The translations under genes were made by a program, and so were the position numbers. The notes under the pieces were generated by a model. It saw only the letters and a program-made list of their open reading frames with translations, did not search any database and was not told where the DNA came from. 64,000 bases of DNA, taken from positions 114,122-178,121 of the forward strand of contig NZ_BPQX01000015.1 in the NCBI RefSeq assembly GCF_022179525.1, read 5' to 3'. Each line of letters opens with the position of its first letter. Within the stretch, counting starts at the first letter, position 1. Shown here piece by piece: positions 42,742-50,924 of the stretch. The DNA comes from Methylobacterium persicinum. GTDB taxonomy: Bacteria; Pseudomonadota; Alphaproteobacteria; Rhizobiales; Beijerinckiaceae.

Positions 42742-43218
42742 TCAGGACCGGGCGATGATCTCCGCTTCGCCGCGGAAGATCTGCGGCCGGGCCGGAAGAC
42801 GGCCGGTCTTGCGACGGGCCAGAAAACGCGGGCGACGGGCTCCGAGGCCGGCATGCCGGCGGCGGATCCGGATGCGCCCCAGCATCAAGCGGCCGACCTG
42901 CTGCGACACCGGCACCTGGACACCGTCTTCCCGGATGATCATCCGCACAAGCCCGGCCTGCCCGGCGAGGGCGCGCCATGTCGCGACGACATCCTCCTCG
43001 GTGAAGGGGCCGAGCCGCTGGAGGACATCCCCTTCGGCATCGACGAGGAGCAGCAGGAAGCGGTCCTCATCGCAGAGATCGGCCTCGTCCTCGGCGTAGC
43101 AAAGGGCAACGCCCACGGCGCGGCGGCCTGCGGCAAGGCGGCCGATCACCGGAAGGGGCGACGCCTCGAAGGCGGGCATCGCCAGGGCCGGTGCGTGGCT
43201 GTCGGTACGCGTGTCCAT
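42742..43218 (-). CDS. DUF6101-like small basic-tailed protein
   Basis: A 158-residue protein starting MDTRTDSHAPALAMPAFEAS. The middle resembles a small beta-rich domain (GVALCYAEDEADLCDEDRFL, LLVDAEGDVLQRLG). The C-terminus is strongly basic, with RIRIRRRHAGLGARRPRFLA and the end GEAEIIARS. The basic tail with an EIIAR end and its place between ubiA and the inositol-phosphatase gene resemble DUF6101 proteins of Hyphomicrobiales, as I recall them; this is not certain. The function is unknown. It converges on ubiA with 16 bases between stops. Confidence 0.65.
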   Translation of the reverse strand: MDTRTDSHAPALAMPAFEASPLPVIGRLAAGRRAVGVALCYAEDEADLCDEDRFLLLLVDAEGDVLQRLGPFTEEDVVATWRALAGQAGLVRMIIREDGVQVPVSQQVGRLMLGRIRIRRRHAGLGARRPRFLARRKTGRLPARPQIFRGEAEIIARS

Positions 43219-43636
43219 CGTATGAGCCTCAACGCCCTCAGGCGATTCCCGCAAGTGGCAGCCCCTTCGGGACCGTCCGTTATGCGCAGCAAAATCGCAT
43301 CGGTCTCCCTCGATACGCCTTAAGAGCTGTCGTTAAGCGATTCTGGACGGGGATTTCACTGATGGAATGCTCAATGCTTCCTTGAATGCTCAATGTTTTC
43401 TTGCCAGCACACTTCAAGATCGATTCATCTTACTGAGTCGTTGGCAAAACGCCGACGGCCGCGACGTTCCGCACGGTGGCGGTTCGGCATGGTTCGGCTT
43501 GTGGCGCTGGGCCATGCGGCATAGAACGGAGGTAGGATCGTCCCTCGATCTTCCCCAGATCGCAGTCTTCGGCGTCCGTCGTCCTTGCGGTGACAGGCTC
43601 CACTCTGTTGCCCGACGAGTCCGCCACAGGACCACG
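43219..43636. other. Divergent intergenic region with a 19-bp tandem duplication
   Basis: These 418 bases between divergent genes must hold both promoters. Two imperfect 19-bp tandem units (GAATGCTCAATGCTTCCTT and GAATGCTCAATGTTTTCTT) lie at 43365-43402. No protein-coding frame is convincing, although the frame of the downstream gene stays open to 43367. Confidence 0.45.
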
Positions 43637-44452
43637 ATGCCCGAACCCCTCACCGAAGCGAGCGTGGCAGAGCTGATGCCCGAACTGCGCGCGGTGATGC
43701 GCGAGGCGGCGTCGATCGCGCGGCCGTACTTCAGGCAGGGCCAGCAGACCACGGCACGCGTCTGGTCGAAGGCGGGCGGTTCGCCCGTCACGGAGGCCGA
43801 CGTCGCCGTCGACACCTTCCTCAAGATCCGGCTCAGCGAGATCGTGCCGCGGGCCGCGTGGTTGTCGGAGGAAACCGCGGACGATCCGGCGCGCCTGGGC
43901 CGTGATCTGGTCTGGATCGTGGATCCGATCGACGGCACCCGCGCCTTCCTGTCGGGCCATCCGGATTGGTCCATCGCGGTGGCCCTCCTCGCGAAGGGCG
44001 AGCCGGTGATCGGCTTCGTCCACGCCCCGGCGCTCGGCGTCGCCTATGAGGCGATCCGGGGCCAGGGTGCTTTCCGGGACGGGGAACGGATCGCGGTGGA
44101 TCCGCGGGATGCCCTACGGACATCCCGCATCACGGGGCCGAAACCGATGCTGGACCGGCTGACCCGGGGGGCCGGGCCGGATTCGGACTTCGTCCGCATC
44201 GACCGCATCCCGTCCCTGGCCCTGCGCCTCGTTCGGGTGGCCGAAGGTTCGGTGGATGTCGGGATGATCTCGTCGGACGCCCGGGATTGGGATCTCGCGG
44301 CCGCCGACTTGGTTTTGCGGGAGGCCGGAGGCGCCGTGTGTTCGCTGACGGGCGAGGCGGCGGTCTATAACCGGGCCGATCCGGTCCACGGCGAGTTGGT
44401 CGCCCTCCCCCGCGCCCTGCGCGATCCGGTGATCGCTGCCTGGCAGGCCTGA
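43637..44452 (+). CDS. Inositol-monophosphatase-family (CysQ-like) phosphatase
   Basis: A 271-residue Mg-dependent phosphatase. It has WSKAGGSPVTEADVAVDTFL, AWLSEETADDPARL (Glu), IVDPIDGTRAFLSGHPDWSI (the DPIDGT motif with two metal-binding Asp) and the C-terminal DARDWDLAAADLVLREAGGA. The WSIAVAL and GTRAFLSG features fit the 3'(2'),5'-bisphosphate nucleotidase/CysQ-like or inositol-phosphatase branch; the two are not separable by eye. The ATG at 43637 precedes the conserved region by few residues. Confidence 0.88.
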   Translation: MPEPLTEASVAELMPELRAVMREAASIARPYFRQGQQTTARVWSKAGGSPVTEADVAVDTFLKIRLSEIVPRAAWLSEETADDPARLGRDLVWIVDPIDGTRAFLSGHPDWSIAVALLAKGEPVIGFVHAPALGVAYEAIRGQGAFRDGERIAVDPRDALRTSRITGPKPMLDRLTRGAGPDSDFVRIDRIPSLALRLVRVAEGSVDVGMISSDARDWDLAAADLVLREAGGAVCSLTGEAAVYNRADPVHGELVALPRALRDPVIAAWQA

Positions 44453-44564
44453 AGCCTTCTCTCGGGGTCTGGCGTGTCGAGGGGCTTTTGGCACCTCAGT
44501 ATGGTGACGGGGCAGCGCCCCGTCGGGCAACGGAAGGAGCTGACCCTTCCGGCGGACCCGTCCG

Positions 44565-44795
44565 TCAGGCCGCGGCCACGGTTTCCCGGAGGGAGACGGC
44601 GCCGGGGGCGAGGCCCAGGCGATCGGCGAGATGCCAGTGCAGCTCCCGCGGGGAATGGTAGTTGTAGGAACGGTCGATCAGGTGGCTGACATCGGTCTCA
44701 GCCTGTCCGGAGGCAGCGAGGCGGCCGACCCGGAAGGTGGGCGCATCGGTGACCGGGGAGCGGACGCTACGGCGCCGCGTGTATTCGAACTGCAT
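44565..44795 (-). CDS. Small hypothetical protein (76 aa)
   Basis: A 76-residue protein, MQFEYTRRRSVRSPVTDAPT then VSHLIDRSYNYHSPRELHWH, ending LRETVAAA. There is no signal or membrane segment. GAAAG lies about 5-6 bases before the ATG. The composition is protein-like, with a mixed hydrophobic pattern, but I do not recognise a family. It lies between the phosphatase and the cold-shock gene. Confidence 0.5.
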   Translation of the reverse strand: MQFEYTRRRSVRSPVTDAPTFRVGRLAASGQAETDVSHLIDRSYNYHSPRELHWHLADRLGLAPGAVSLRETVAAA

Positions 44796-44872
44796 TGAAA
44801 CTTTCTGCTTTTGTTATCTGGACCGGCGCGTCTCGCGCGCTCGGCGTCGTTTCTCATTATGTGGGATGCGCT

Positions 44873-44899
44873 GCCCCGGACGCCTTTTGCGTCCGGGGC
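44873..44899 (-). terminator. Strong hairpin after cspA
   Basis: GCCCCGGACGC and GCGTCCGGGGC form a perfect 11-bp stem around a 5-base loop, 48 bases downstream of the cold-shock gene on its strand. There is no U-tract after it, so it may be an RNA-stabilising 3' structure rather than a classical terminator. Confidence 0.55.
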
Positions 44900-44946
44900 G
44901 GCTGTCGGTCGGAGCCGCCGGGGCGGCTCGTCAGTGTCGCCTGTGA

Positions 44947-45156
44947 TCAGGCAGCCTGAAGATTCGAGGCAGCGTCCTTGCCGCTGCGCTTGTCTTGCAG
45001 GACCTCGTAAGCGATCCGCTGACCTTCGACCAGGTTGCGCATTCCGGCGCGCTCGACGGCAGAGATGTGGACGAAAATGTCCTTGCCGCCATCATCAGGC
45101 TGGATGAACCCGTAGCCCTTGGTCTCGTTGAACCACTTTACAGTGCCGGTATTCAC
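44947..45156 (-). CDS. Cold-shock protein (CspA family)
   Basis: A 69-residue single-stranded nucleic-acid-binding protein. The cold-shock domain starts [20 protein letters not shown] (RNP1 KGYGFI) and continues [14 protein letters not shown] (RNP2 DIFVHI). It probably acts as an RNA chaperone. A 360-base gene-free region upstream leaves room for a long 5' leader, a common site of cold control in this family; that role is inferred. Confidence 0.95.
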   Translation of the reverse strand: MNTGTVKWFNETKGYGFIQPDDGGKDIFVHISAVERAGMRNLVEGQRIAYEVLQDKRSGKDAASNLQAA

Positions 45157-45516
45157 GTAGTGTACCTCGTTCGTCCATAGGCCGTGCGCGCGGCATCATG
45201 GCCGCGGATGGCACGACAGTCTTTCTGGGTGGGCCAGAGCGGCGGGGCGCGAGACACTGAACCTTTCGCGTGAGCGTCGGTCTCGACAGAAGTGCCCCCC
45301 GTTGTCTTAGATAGGCCGCCCCTGCGGCAGCAACAAGGCGTTCGCGCTGTCGCAACCGTCTGGTGCATCCGCAGCACCCGTCCGGCCCCTGTGATTTCCC
45401 CGGCCGGCAGTGCATATAGGACAAAGGGGACAGCCTCTTACGGCTGGCTCGGGTCTCGCGCCATGAAAGGGCGTGTCTGGTCCGCGCCGGCACATTCATC
45501 GGCTTCCGGGCGATAT
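45157..45516. other. Divergent intergenic region upstream of the cold-shock gene
   Basis: A 360-base region between the cold-shock gene (minus) and a plus-strand hypothetical gene. It should hold both promoters and the cspA leader. No gene, repeat or clear operator is seen. Confidence 0.4.
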
Positions 45517-45903
45517 ATGGCAGGCATTTCGGTTTCGCTGGACGGTGCAAACATCCAGCTTTCCTTTCAGAAAGACGACCAGGCGACGGCCGTGGTCATG
45601 GACGCCCGGGCTGCCCGGGCGCTCATGCGCGCCGTAGGCCAGTTGCTCACCGCGATCGACGAGACCGACGAGGCGCTGGATGCGGAGGGCCTCGGCGAGG
45701 ACATCGCCATGCTCGACGTCACCTCCGCCGCCATCGAGGTCGGGACCGACGACGAGGGGCAGGCGGTGGTCGCCTTCCAGGCCGGCGCGCTTCCGCCGTT
45801 CCAGCTCCGATTGACGGACGAAGAGGCCCGCCACGTCGCGACGAGCCTCTCCGAAATCCTCAATGCCCCGCGGGACGTGCGCGCCTCGCATGGCGGCCAC
45901 TGA
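45517..45903 (+). CDS. Hypothetical protein (128 aa)
   Basis: A 128-residue soluble protein, MAGISVSLDGANIQLSFQKD, with VVMDARAARALMRAVGQLLT and LRLTDEEARHVATSLSEILN. It has alternating short beta and helical segments, is rather acidic, and has no signal peptide. The start is chosen where the protein-like sequence begins; an in-frame ATG at 45463 is possible. I do not recognise a family. It converges on the Pro-rich small gene. Confidence 0.7.
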   Translation: MAGISVSLDGANIQLSFQKDDQATAVVMDARAARALMRAVGQLLTAIDETDEALDAEGLGEDIAMLDVTSAAIEVGTDDEGQAVVAFQAGALPPFQLRLTDEEARHVATSLSEILNAPRDVRASHGGH

Positions 45904-45918
45904 CCCGGGGGCGGGTTC

Positions 45919-46122
45919 TCACATCCGCGTGCCGGGATCCGTCGGAGAGCCGGGGAACACGTCGGGTTCGGAACCCGGGCCGCCGGGCTCACCCACGCCC
46001 GGGTCGTTCACGGGATAGGGCGTGCGCGGGCCGGTCGGCCCGATATCCGGCTCCTCGTCCGGGGTGGGCGGGGGCGGCGGAAGGTCGCCGGGTGTCGGGT
46101 CGGGCATTCCGGGATTGGCCAT
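45919..46122 (-). CDS. Small Pro/Gly/Asp-rich protein (67 aa)
   Basis: A 67-residue, probably disordered protein: MANPGMPDPTPGDLPPPPPT, then TGPRTPYPVNDPGVGEPGGP, ending PTDPGTRM. GAGGAG lies 7-8 bases before the ATG, and an exact EcfG-type promoter is 36 bases upstream, so it is very likely expressed in the general stress response. Short Pro-rich stress proteins of this kind occur in Hyphomicrobiales. The function is unknown. Confidence 0.7.
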   Translation of the reverse strand: MANPGMPDPTPGDLPPPPPTPDEEPDIGPTGPRTPYPVNDPGVGEPGGPGSEPDVFPGSPTDPGTRM

Positions 46123-46158
46123 CGCTTTACTCCTCACGTGGTCTCCGGGTGGGTGCCA

Positions 46159-46183
46159 AACGGGTCCGGCTCCCCCTTGTTCC
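46159..46183 (-). promoter_or_regulatory. EcfG-type promoter for the Pro-rich gene
   Basis: On the minus strand GGAAC-N16-CGTT matches the EcfG (general stress response) promoter consensus exactly. The -10 element ends 36 bases before the ATG at 46122. Confidence 0.75.
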
Positions 46184-46225
46184 TCCATGCGGCCAACGGG
46201 CTCGGCGCGGCGTCCTGTCGTCGGG

Positions 46226-46250
46226 GGAACGGCGAACGCATTAACCCGTT
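46226..46250 (+). promoter_or_regulatory. EcfG-type promoter for the PfpI-family gene
   Basis: GGAAC-N16-CGTT on the plus strand, an exact match to the EcfG consensus, with the -10 element 33 bases before the ATG at 46284. It is back-to-back with the site at 46159-46183. Confidence 0.78.
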
Positions 46251-46283
46251 GGCGGGGCAACTCGACGAACGGGAGACCCCGCC

Positions 46284-46862
46284 ATGACCGACATCAAGCA
46301 AGCCAAGATCCTGATCATCGCCACGGACGGTTTCGAGGAGGTCGAACTGACCGTGCCGCAGGCCAAGCTCGCGGAAGCCGGCGCCACCGTCACCGTGGCC
46401 GCCCCGAAGTCCCGCAAGAGCGAGCAGACCATCCGCAGCTGGGATAAGACCAACTGGGGCAAGGACGTGAAGGTCGATGCCGATCTGGAGACGATCGACG
46501 CGAACGCCTTCGATGCCCTCGTGCTGCCGGGCGGTCAGATCAACCCGGACAAGCTTCGCCTCGAGCCCAAGGCGATCGAGATCATCAAGTCCTTCCTCAC
46601 CTCCGGCAAGGTGGTCGCCGCCATCTGCCACGGCCCGTGGCTGCTGATCGAAGCCGGCGGCGTGCGCGGTCGCGACGTGACCTCGTTCCCGTCGATCAAG
46701 ACCGACGTGATCAACGCAGGCGGCAATTGGCACGACAAGGAAGTCGTGACCGATCAGGGCATCATCACGAGCCGCAAGCCCGACGACCTCGACGCCTTCT
46801 GCAAGAAGATCATCGAGGAGATCGGCGAGGGGAGCCACGGCCAGCGTCAGGTCGCCGCCTGA
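46284..46862 (+). CDS. DJ-1/PfpI family protein
   Basis: A 192-residue member of the DJ-1/PfpI superfamily (intracellular protease, deglycase or chaperone-like). It has ILIIATDGFEEVELTVPQAK, with the active-site Glu in FEEVE, then LVLPGGQINPDKLR and VAAICHGPWLLIEAG, with the nucleophile elbow Cys115 followed by His. The GFEEVEL and AICHGPW pattern fits the YhbO/PfpI branch, which protects against stress. The exact EcfG-type promoter upstream supports a stress role. Confidence 0.92.
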   Translation: MTDIKQAKILIIATDGFEEVELTVPQAKLAEAGATVTVAAPKSRKSEQTIRSWDKTNWGKDVKVDADLETIDANAFDALVLPGGQINPDKLRLEPKAIEIIKSFLTSGKVVAAICHGPWLLIEAGGVRGRDVTSFPSIKTDVINAGGNWHDKEVVTDQGIITSRKPDDLDAFCKKIIEEIGEGSHGQRQVAA

Positions 46863-46871
46863 CGGCGACGG

Positions 46872-48491
46872 TCACGCAGTCCGGGTCACTTCCAGGACCG
46901 TGGCCGACCGGAAGGGACGACCGTACTCGTCTTTCCCTTCCACCGTGATCCGGTGCGCCCCCGGCGGCAGGTCCGCCGGGAGGCGCGCCGTCCAGATATG
47001 GGTCGAGGGGATCGCCCCGACCCAGGCCTTCTTCGTATCAGGGTAGCGGGCGAAGAGTTCGGTCACGAAGGGATCGGGCCGGCGGGTGCGGACCATCGCT
47101 TCCGGCGCGTTGCCCCCGACGCGGTAGCTCACCGTCGTCCGCGGGCCGCCGTCGAACACGTTCACCACCAGAACCGTATCGACCAGGGCATCCTGCGAGA
47201 CCGGGGGCCGCAGGGCCTCCATGGGCCGCAACGTCCGGACGACCTCGGGGGCGCCCGCACGGATCTGGCTCTCGAAGGCGATGCGCATGGTCCCGTCCGG
47301 CTCGCCCTGGGCGGGCACGAAGCGGGTCGTGTAGTCCGTGCCCCGCACCGAGAGGACGTGGAACCCGTTGGGCGTCCCGTCGCGGCTGTCCGCCGAGGGG
47401 ATCCCCGTTCGGGTGTCCGGGCCGCTCCACCATGAGCCGGAGACGGCTGTCATCACGTGGTGGTGCAGGTTGTCCGCGAGATAGTGGTGCTCGGTGGTGT
47501 GGGTATGCCCGCAGATGGCCAGCACTTTCCGGCCGCGCAACACCTCGATCAGGGCGTCGCGATCGACGGTGTTGTTGTGCGGCCCGCTTGGCGGCGCGTC
47601 CGTGTGCAGCGGGATGTGCGTCCCGAGGACAACGAGGGTATCGGCGGGCATTTCGCCCAGCAGGTTGCGCAGGAAGGCGAGGTTCGCCTCGCCGATCCGC
47701 CCCTCGTAGGTGCCCGCACCCACCTGCACGGGCGGCCCCAGCCAGACGACGTTGTCCAGCATCACGAACAGGACGCGGCCGTGCTGGAAGGCGAAGGACG
47801 GGGCCCCGAAAACGCGCTTCCACGTCTCCCGGCTGTAGCGGGCGTCCGGTGCCTGCATGTTCAGGTCGTGGTTGCCCGGCAGACTGTACCAGGGGATACC
47901 GATCCGCCCGACGATGGCGTTGGAGCGTCCGAAAAGGGAGAGGTCGTCGAACAGCACGTCTCCGGTGGTGATGCCGAATGCGGCCGGGATCGTCATGGCC
48001 CGGGCCACGGCGGTGTCGCGGACATGGTCGAGTTCGAGCCGGCTCTCCGGCTGCGGATCGGTGAAGAGCAGGACGTCGAACTCGTCTGGTTCGTCCACCC
48101 GGGTCAGGGTGAAATCGATGGACGCGGGCAGCGGCCCGGTCGGGTCCACACCCGGATAGCGCAGGCCGAGTTCCTTGGGTGTGCCGCCCGGCTGGTGGAT
48201 GTAGCTGTGGCGGGGGACGTTGTCCTTGTCCCGCGGCAGGGCGTAGCCCGGCGGCTTGATCACGAAGACCGCGCCGTCGCCCGGCATCGGCAACCGGTAG
48301 CGGCCCTGGGCGTCCGTGCGGACGACTTCGCGTCCGTTCGAGACGAGGATGCCGGCGAGCGGCGCGCGGGCGGTGCCGTCCAGCCCGTAGACCGTTCCGG
48401 CGGCCTCGCTCGCCTGGGCGGAGGCGTTGCCGGCGGCCAGGGTCAGCGCGGCGGCGCCGGCAAGGGTCTCGCGACGGGTCAGAGGCGGCAT
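46872..48491 (-). CDS. Tat-exported calcineurin-like metallophosphoesterase
   Basis: A 539-residue exported phosphoesterase. From the ATG at 48491 (GGAG 6-7 bases upstream) a Tat signal, LTRRETLAGAAALTLAAG, ends at ASAQA. Residues about 30-110 form a beta-rich N-terminal domain (GTVYGLDGTARAPLAGILVS). The metallophosphatase core follows: LFTDPQPESRLELDHV, GITTGDVLFDDLSLFG, YSLPGNHDLNM and GHTHTTEHHYL. A C-terminal beta domain begins near residue 400. This matches the MetallophosN-Metallophos-MetallophosC layout. The substrate is unknown. It converges on the PfpI gene with a 9-base gap. Confidence 0.88.
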   Translation of the reverse strand: MPPLTRRETLAGAAALTLAAGNASAQASEAAGTVYGLDGTARAPLAGILVSNGREVVRTDAQGRYRLPMPGDGAVFVIKPPGYALPRDKDNVPRHSYIHQPGGTPKELGLRYPGVDPTGPLPASIDFTLTRVDEPDEFDVLLFTDPQPESRLELDHVRDTAVARAMTIPAAFGITTGDVLFDDLSLFGRSNAIVGRIGIPWYSLPGNHDLNMQAPDARYSRETWKRVFGAPSFAFQHGRVLFVMLDNVVWLGPPVQVGAGTYEGRIGEANLAFLRNLLGEMPADTLVVLGTHIPLHTDAPPSGPHNNTVDRDALIEVLRGRKVLAICGHTHTTEHHYLADNLHHHVMTAVSGSWWSGPDTRTGIPSADSRDGTPNGFHVLSVRGTDYTTRFVPAQGEPDGTMRIAFESQIRAGAPEVVRTLRPMEALRPPVSQDALVDTVLVVNVFDGGPRTTVSYRVGGNAPEAMVRTRRPDPFVTELFARYPDTKKAWVGAIPSTHIWTARLPADLPPGAHRITVEGKDEYGRPFRSATVLEVTRTA

Positions 48492-48561
48492 CGGCAGCTC
48501 CATGTTCAAAGGGCGCAACCAACAGATTTCGGCGACCGCCGCATGACACCGCCCCAAAGCG

Positions 48562-48597
48562 AAAGGGCCCGCGTTCCGGGTGGAACGCGGGCCCTTT
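48562..48597 (-). terminator. Bidirectional terminator before the Tat phosphoesterase gene
   Basis: AAAGGGCCCGCGTTCC and GGAACGCGGGCCCTTT form a 16-bp perfect stem around GGGT, 21 bases downstream of the L,D-transpeptidase stop on the minus strand. Confidence 0.8.
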
Positions 48598-48617
48598 CGG
48601 CAGTCATGCAGCGAAGA

Positions 48618-49943
48618 TCAGTTGTTGTCTTCGTCGCCGGGCTCGAAGGTCTGCGGCATGGTCGACTCGGCGCTCGCCACCGGGGTGGGAGCGCTGATCG
48701 TCGAGGGGACGTTCACGCCGTCGCGCTTGTAGATGTCGTCGCGGAACTGGACGAGGCCGTCCGGGGTGGCCCAGGCGGTGATGTAGGTCCAGTAGACCGG
48801 CACCGGCTGCGACAGGGTGGCATCGACGCGCTTGCCGCTCTCGATCGCCTGCTCGACCTGCTCGCGGCCCCAGCCGGGTGTGTCCTTCAGCAGCCACGTG
48901 ATGTATTCGCGCACGTTCTGGACACGGACGCAGCCCGAGGAGATGAAGCGGAAGTCATCGCCGAACACGCCCTTGGTATTCGTGTCGTGCATGAACACGC
49001 CGTAGGGGTTCGGGATGTTGATGCGGACGATGCCCATCGAGTTGAAGTCGGCGCCCGAATCTTGCCGGTAGGTGTAGCGGGTGCCTTCTTCCGAATTCCA
49101 GTTGACCGACTTCGGCGAGATCTCCTGCCCGTTGGACAGGATGCGGATCCGGTTATCGGTGAGGTAGTTCGGATCCTTCTGCATCTTCGGGATCAGGTCC
49201 TTCTTCACGATGGAAGCCGGGACCGTCCAGGTCGGGTTGAAATTGATCTGCGTCGCCTTGGTGTTCATGATCGGCGACTGCCGGTCGATCTTGCCGACGC
49301 CCGCGGCGTGCAGGGTCACGATGCGGCCGTCTTCCACGGTCTCGACGAGGGCCGCCGGGATGTTGGTGATGACGAAGCGGCGGCCGAGATCGCCCGAATA
49401 GGAGCGCAGGCGCAGCACGTTGGTCTCGAGCTGGCGCAGGCGGATCTCGGCGGGCACATTCATGGCCTGCTCGGTGGCCGCGCTCATGGAGCCGGTCTGG
49501 CTGAGGCCGTGGCGGGCCTGGAACCGCTTCACGGCAGCCGCGACGTAGGAATCGTACACGCCGGTATTCGCGGCGGCCGGGTCGAGGTCGCCCGTCACAA
49601 CGAGGCGCTGACGCACGGCGGCGACCGCGGGGCCCTTGGAGCCGATCCGCAGGCGCTCGGCGCCGCTGACCTGACGCCAGCCGCCGCGGGAGACGATCTC
49701 CTTGTACTTCTCGGCCATCTGCTCGGTGGCGGCGATGGTCTGGGGCGAGAGGATCGGCACGGTCTCGCGCTGAACCTGCATGGCGGCGGGGGCCGCGTAG
49801 TCCTGCGCCCATTCGGCTTGGGCGTAACCGGCCTGATCGCGGGCCGACGCGGCCATGGCGGAGCCGGCCGCGGCGGTGCTCAGGGCAAGGCCGAGCAAGG
49901 CCGTGAAACGGGGGGTGTACCGGGAAGGTGCCTGTCTGCGCAT
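48618..49943 (-). CDS. L,D-transpeptidase with peptidoglycan-binding domain
   Basis: A 441-residue periplasmic transpeptidase of the YcbB-like type. Signal peptide MRRQAPSRYTPRFTALLGLA, cut near AMA. A PG_binding_1 region lies at about residues 105-160 (RIGSKGPAVAAVRQRLVVTG, VAAAVKRFQARHGLSQTGSM). The YkuD catalytic domain follows, with the box FMHDTNTKGVFGDDFRFISS and then GCVRV, holding the catalytic His and Cys. The ATG at 49943 places the signal peptide correctly; an extension to 50030 is non-conserved. A strong terminator follows. Confidence 0.92.
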   Translation of the reverse strand: MRRQAPSRYTPRFTALLGLALSTAAAGSAMAASARDQAGYAQAEWAQDYAAPAAMQVQRETVPILSPQTIAATEQMAEKYKEIVSRGGWRQVSGAERLRIGSKGPAVAAVRQRLVVTGDLDPAAANTGVYDSYVAAAVKRFQARHGLSQTGSMSAATEQAMNVPAEIRLRQLETNVLRLRSYSGDLGRRFVITNIPAALVETVEDGRIVTLHAAGVGKIDRQSPIMNTKATQINFNPTWTVPASIVKKDLIPKMQKDPNYLTDNRIRILSNGQEISPKSVNWNSEEGTRYTYRQDSGADFNSMGIVRINIPNPYGVFMHDTNTKGVFGDDFRFISSGCVRVQNVREYITWLLKDTPGWGREQVEQAIESGKRVDATLSQPVPVYWTYITAWATPDGLVQFRDDIYKRDGVNVPSTISAPTPVASAESTMPQTFEPGDEDNN

Positions 49944-50380
49944 CGGTCGCTGGCTCTGGTCCGGAAATCGTGTGGCCCGGGCGGCCTCGGGAAGTGGTCG
50001 GCCGCACCGTGGGGTGTCGGCGTTTAACACTCCCTATCGAAGGGGCCGGATTGTGGCGTCGCCGTGCGCCGGCGCACCTCGGGCGACACCTTCCCCGCAT
50101 TGATGTTTGCACGCCACAGTCGAATCATCCCGACCGCGCGGGGCGTCGCCGTGATCCTCGATCCACAAGAGTCACGGGGCGTGCAGATCGCTCAAACAGC
50201 GATCGCTCAAAATTTGCGGAGGATTTCGACGATCGGCGATGCTGGCCGTTTAAGGTTAATAAGAAGTCAACTTCGCAACGCCGCGTCCGGGGCGCTAGGA
50301 TTGCGCCGCCACCGTGAGATGCACCGGCCATTGGCCCGGCCTGGGACATGACGGAGCCGCCCGGCGGCACAGGAGGCAGG
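49944..50380. other. Divergent intergenic region L,D-transpeptidase / rcdA
   Basis: These 437 bases must hold both promoters. An 11-bp direct repeat GATCGCTCAAA occurs at 50186-50196 and 50201-50211 (15-base period), followed by AT-rich sequence. No gene is convincing. Confidence 0.4.
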
Positions 50381-50914
50381 ATGAACGGGTACGACGTCAC
50401 GTTTCGGGACAACCGGGACTGGGTAGAGTTCGGCGCCAGCTACGTGCACTCGGACGCCTTCAAGGCCCTGTTCCGCGATGGCATGGCCCTGGTCGAGGAG
50501 ACGGCGAGCTATCTCGATGGCGACGGCCGGGACGAGTCTCGGCTCACCTCCCGGGACGCAACCCTGAGCTATGCCGCCGAGAGCATGCGGCTGACGACGC
50601 TCCTCATGCAGATCGCGTCATGGCTGCTGGTGCAGCGGGCCGTGGCCGAGGGTGAGATGACGCCGGCGCAGGCGAGCGAGGAGAAGCACCGGGTCAAGCT
50701 CGGGGTCACCGAGCCGCCGAAGGCGGAGGCGTTCGCCCTCCTGCCCATGCGTCTCCAACAGTTGATCGTGCGCACCCGGAGGCTGCATTCTCGGATTCTG
50801 CACCTCGACTCGTTGATCGCCGAGGACCGGCCGACACCGCGGCCCATCGCCAGTCCGGTGGCGGCCCAGCAGGGCCTCCTTCAATCGGTATTCGGCCAGC
50901 GGCGGGAGGGGTAG
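50381..50914 (+). CDS. RcdA-type (DUF1465) protease adaptor
   Basis: A 177-residue helical protein, MNGYDVTFRDNRDWVEFGAS, with FRDGMALVEETASYLDGDG and YAAESMRLTTLLMQIASWLL, matching DUF1465. The Caulobacter member RcdA helps deliver CtrA to the ClpXP protease during the cell cycle. The start at 50381 is preceded by GGAGG; an upstream ATG at 50348 is less likely. Its C-terminus is Pro-rich and flexible. It converges on the P450 gene with 10 bases between the stops. Confidence 0.85.
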   Translation: MNGYDVTFRDNRDWVEFGASYVHSDAFKALFRDGMALVEETASYLDGDGRDESRLTSRDATLSYAAESMRLTTLLMQIASWLLVQRAVAEGEMTPAQASEEKHRVKLGVTEPPKAEAFALLPMRLQQLIVRTRRLHSRILHLDSLIAEDRPTPRPIASPVAAQQGLLQSVFGQRREG

Positions 50915-50924
50915 GGCCCGCGCC

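Noticed and set aside
44873-44899. Hairpin after the cold-shock gene as a riboswitch
   Set aside because: It lies downstream of the gene and is a simple perfect stem, more consistent with a 3' structure.
47457-50027. An 856-codon plus-strand frame opposite the Tat phosphoesterase and an L,D-transpeptidase
   Set aside because: It has His/Gly/Arg-rich shadow composition without motifs, and both opposite genes are certain.
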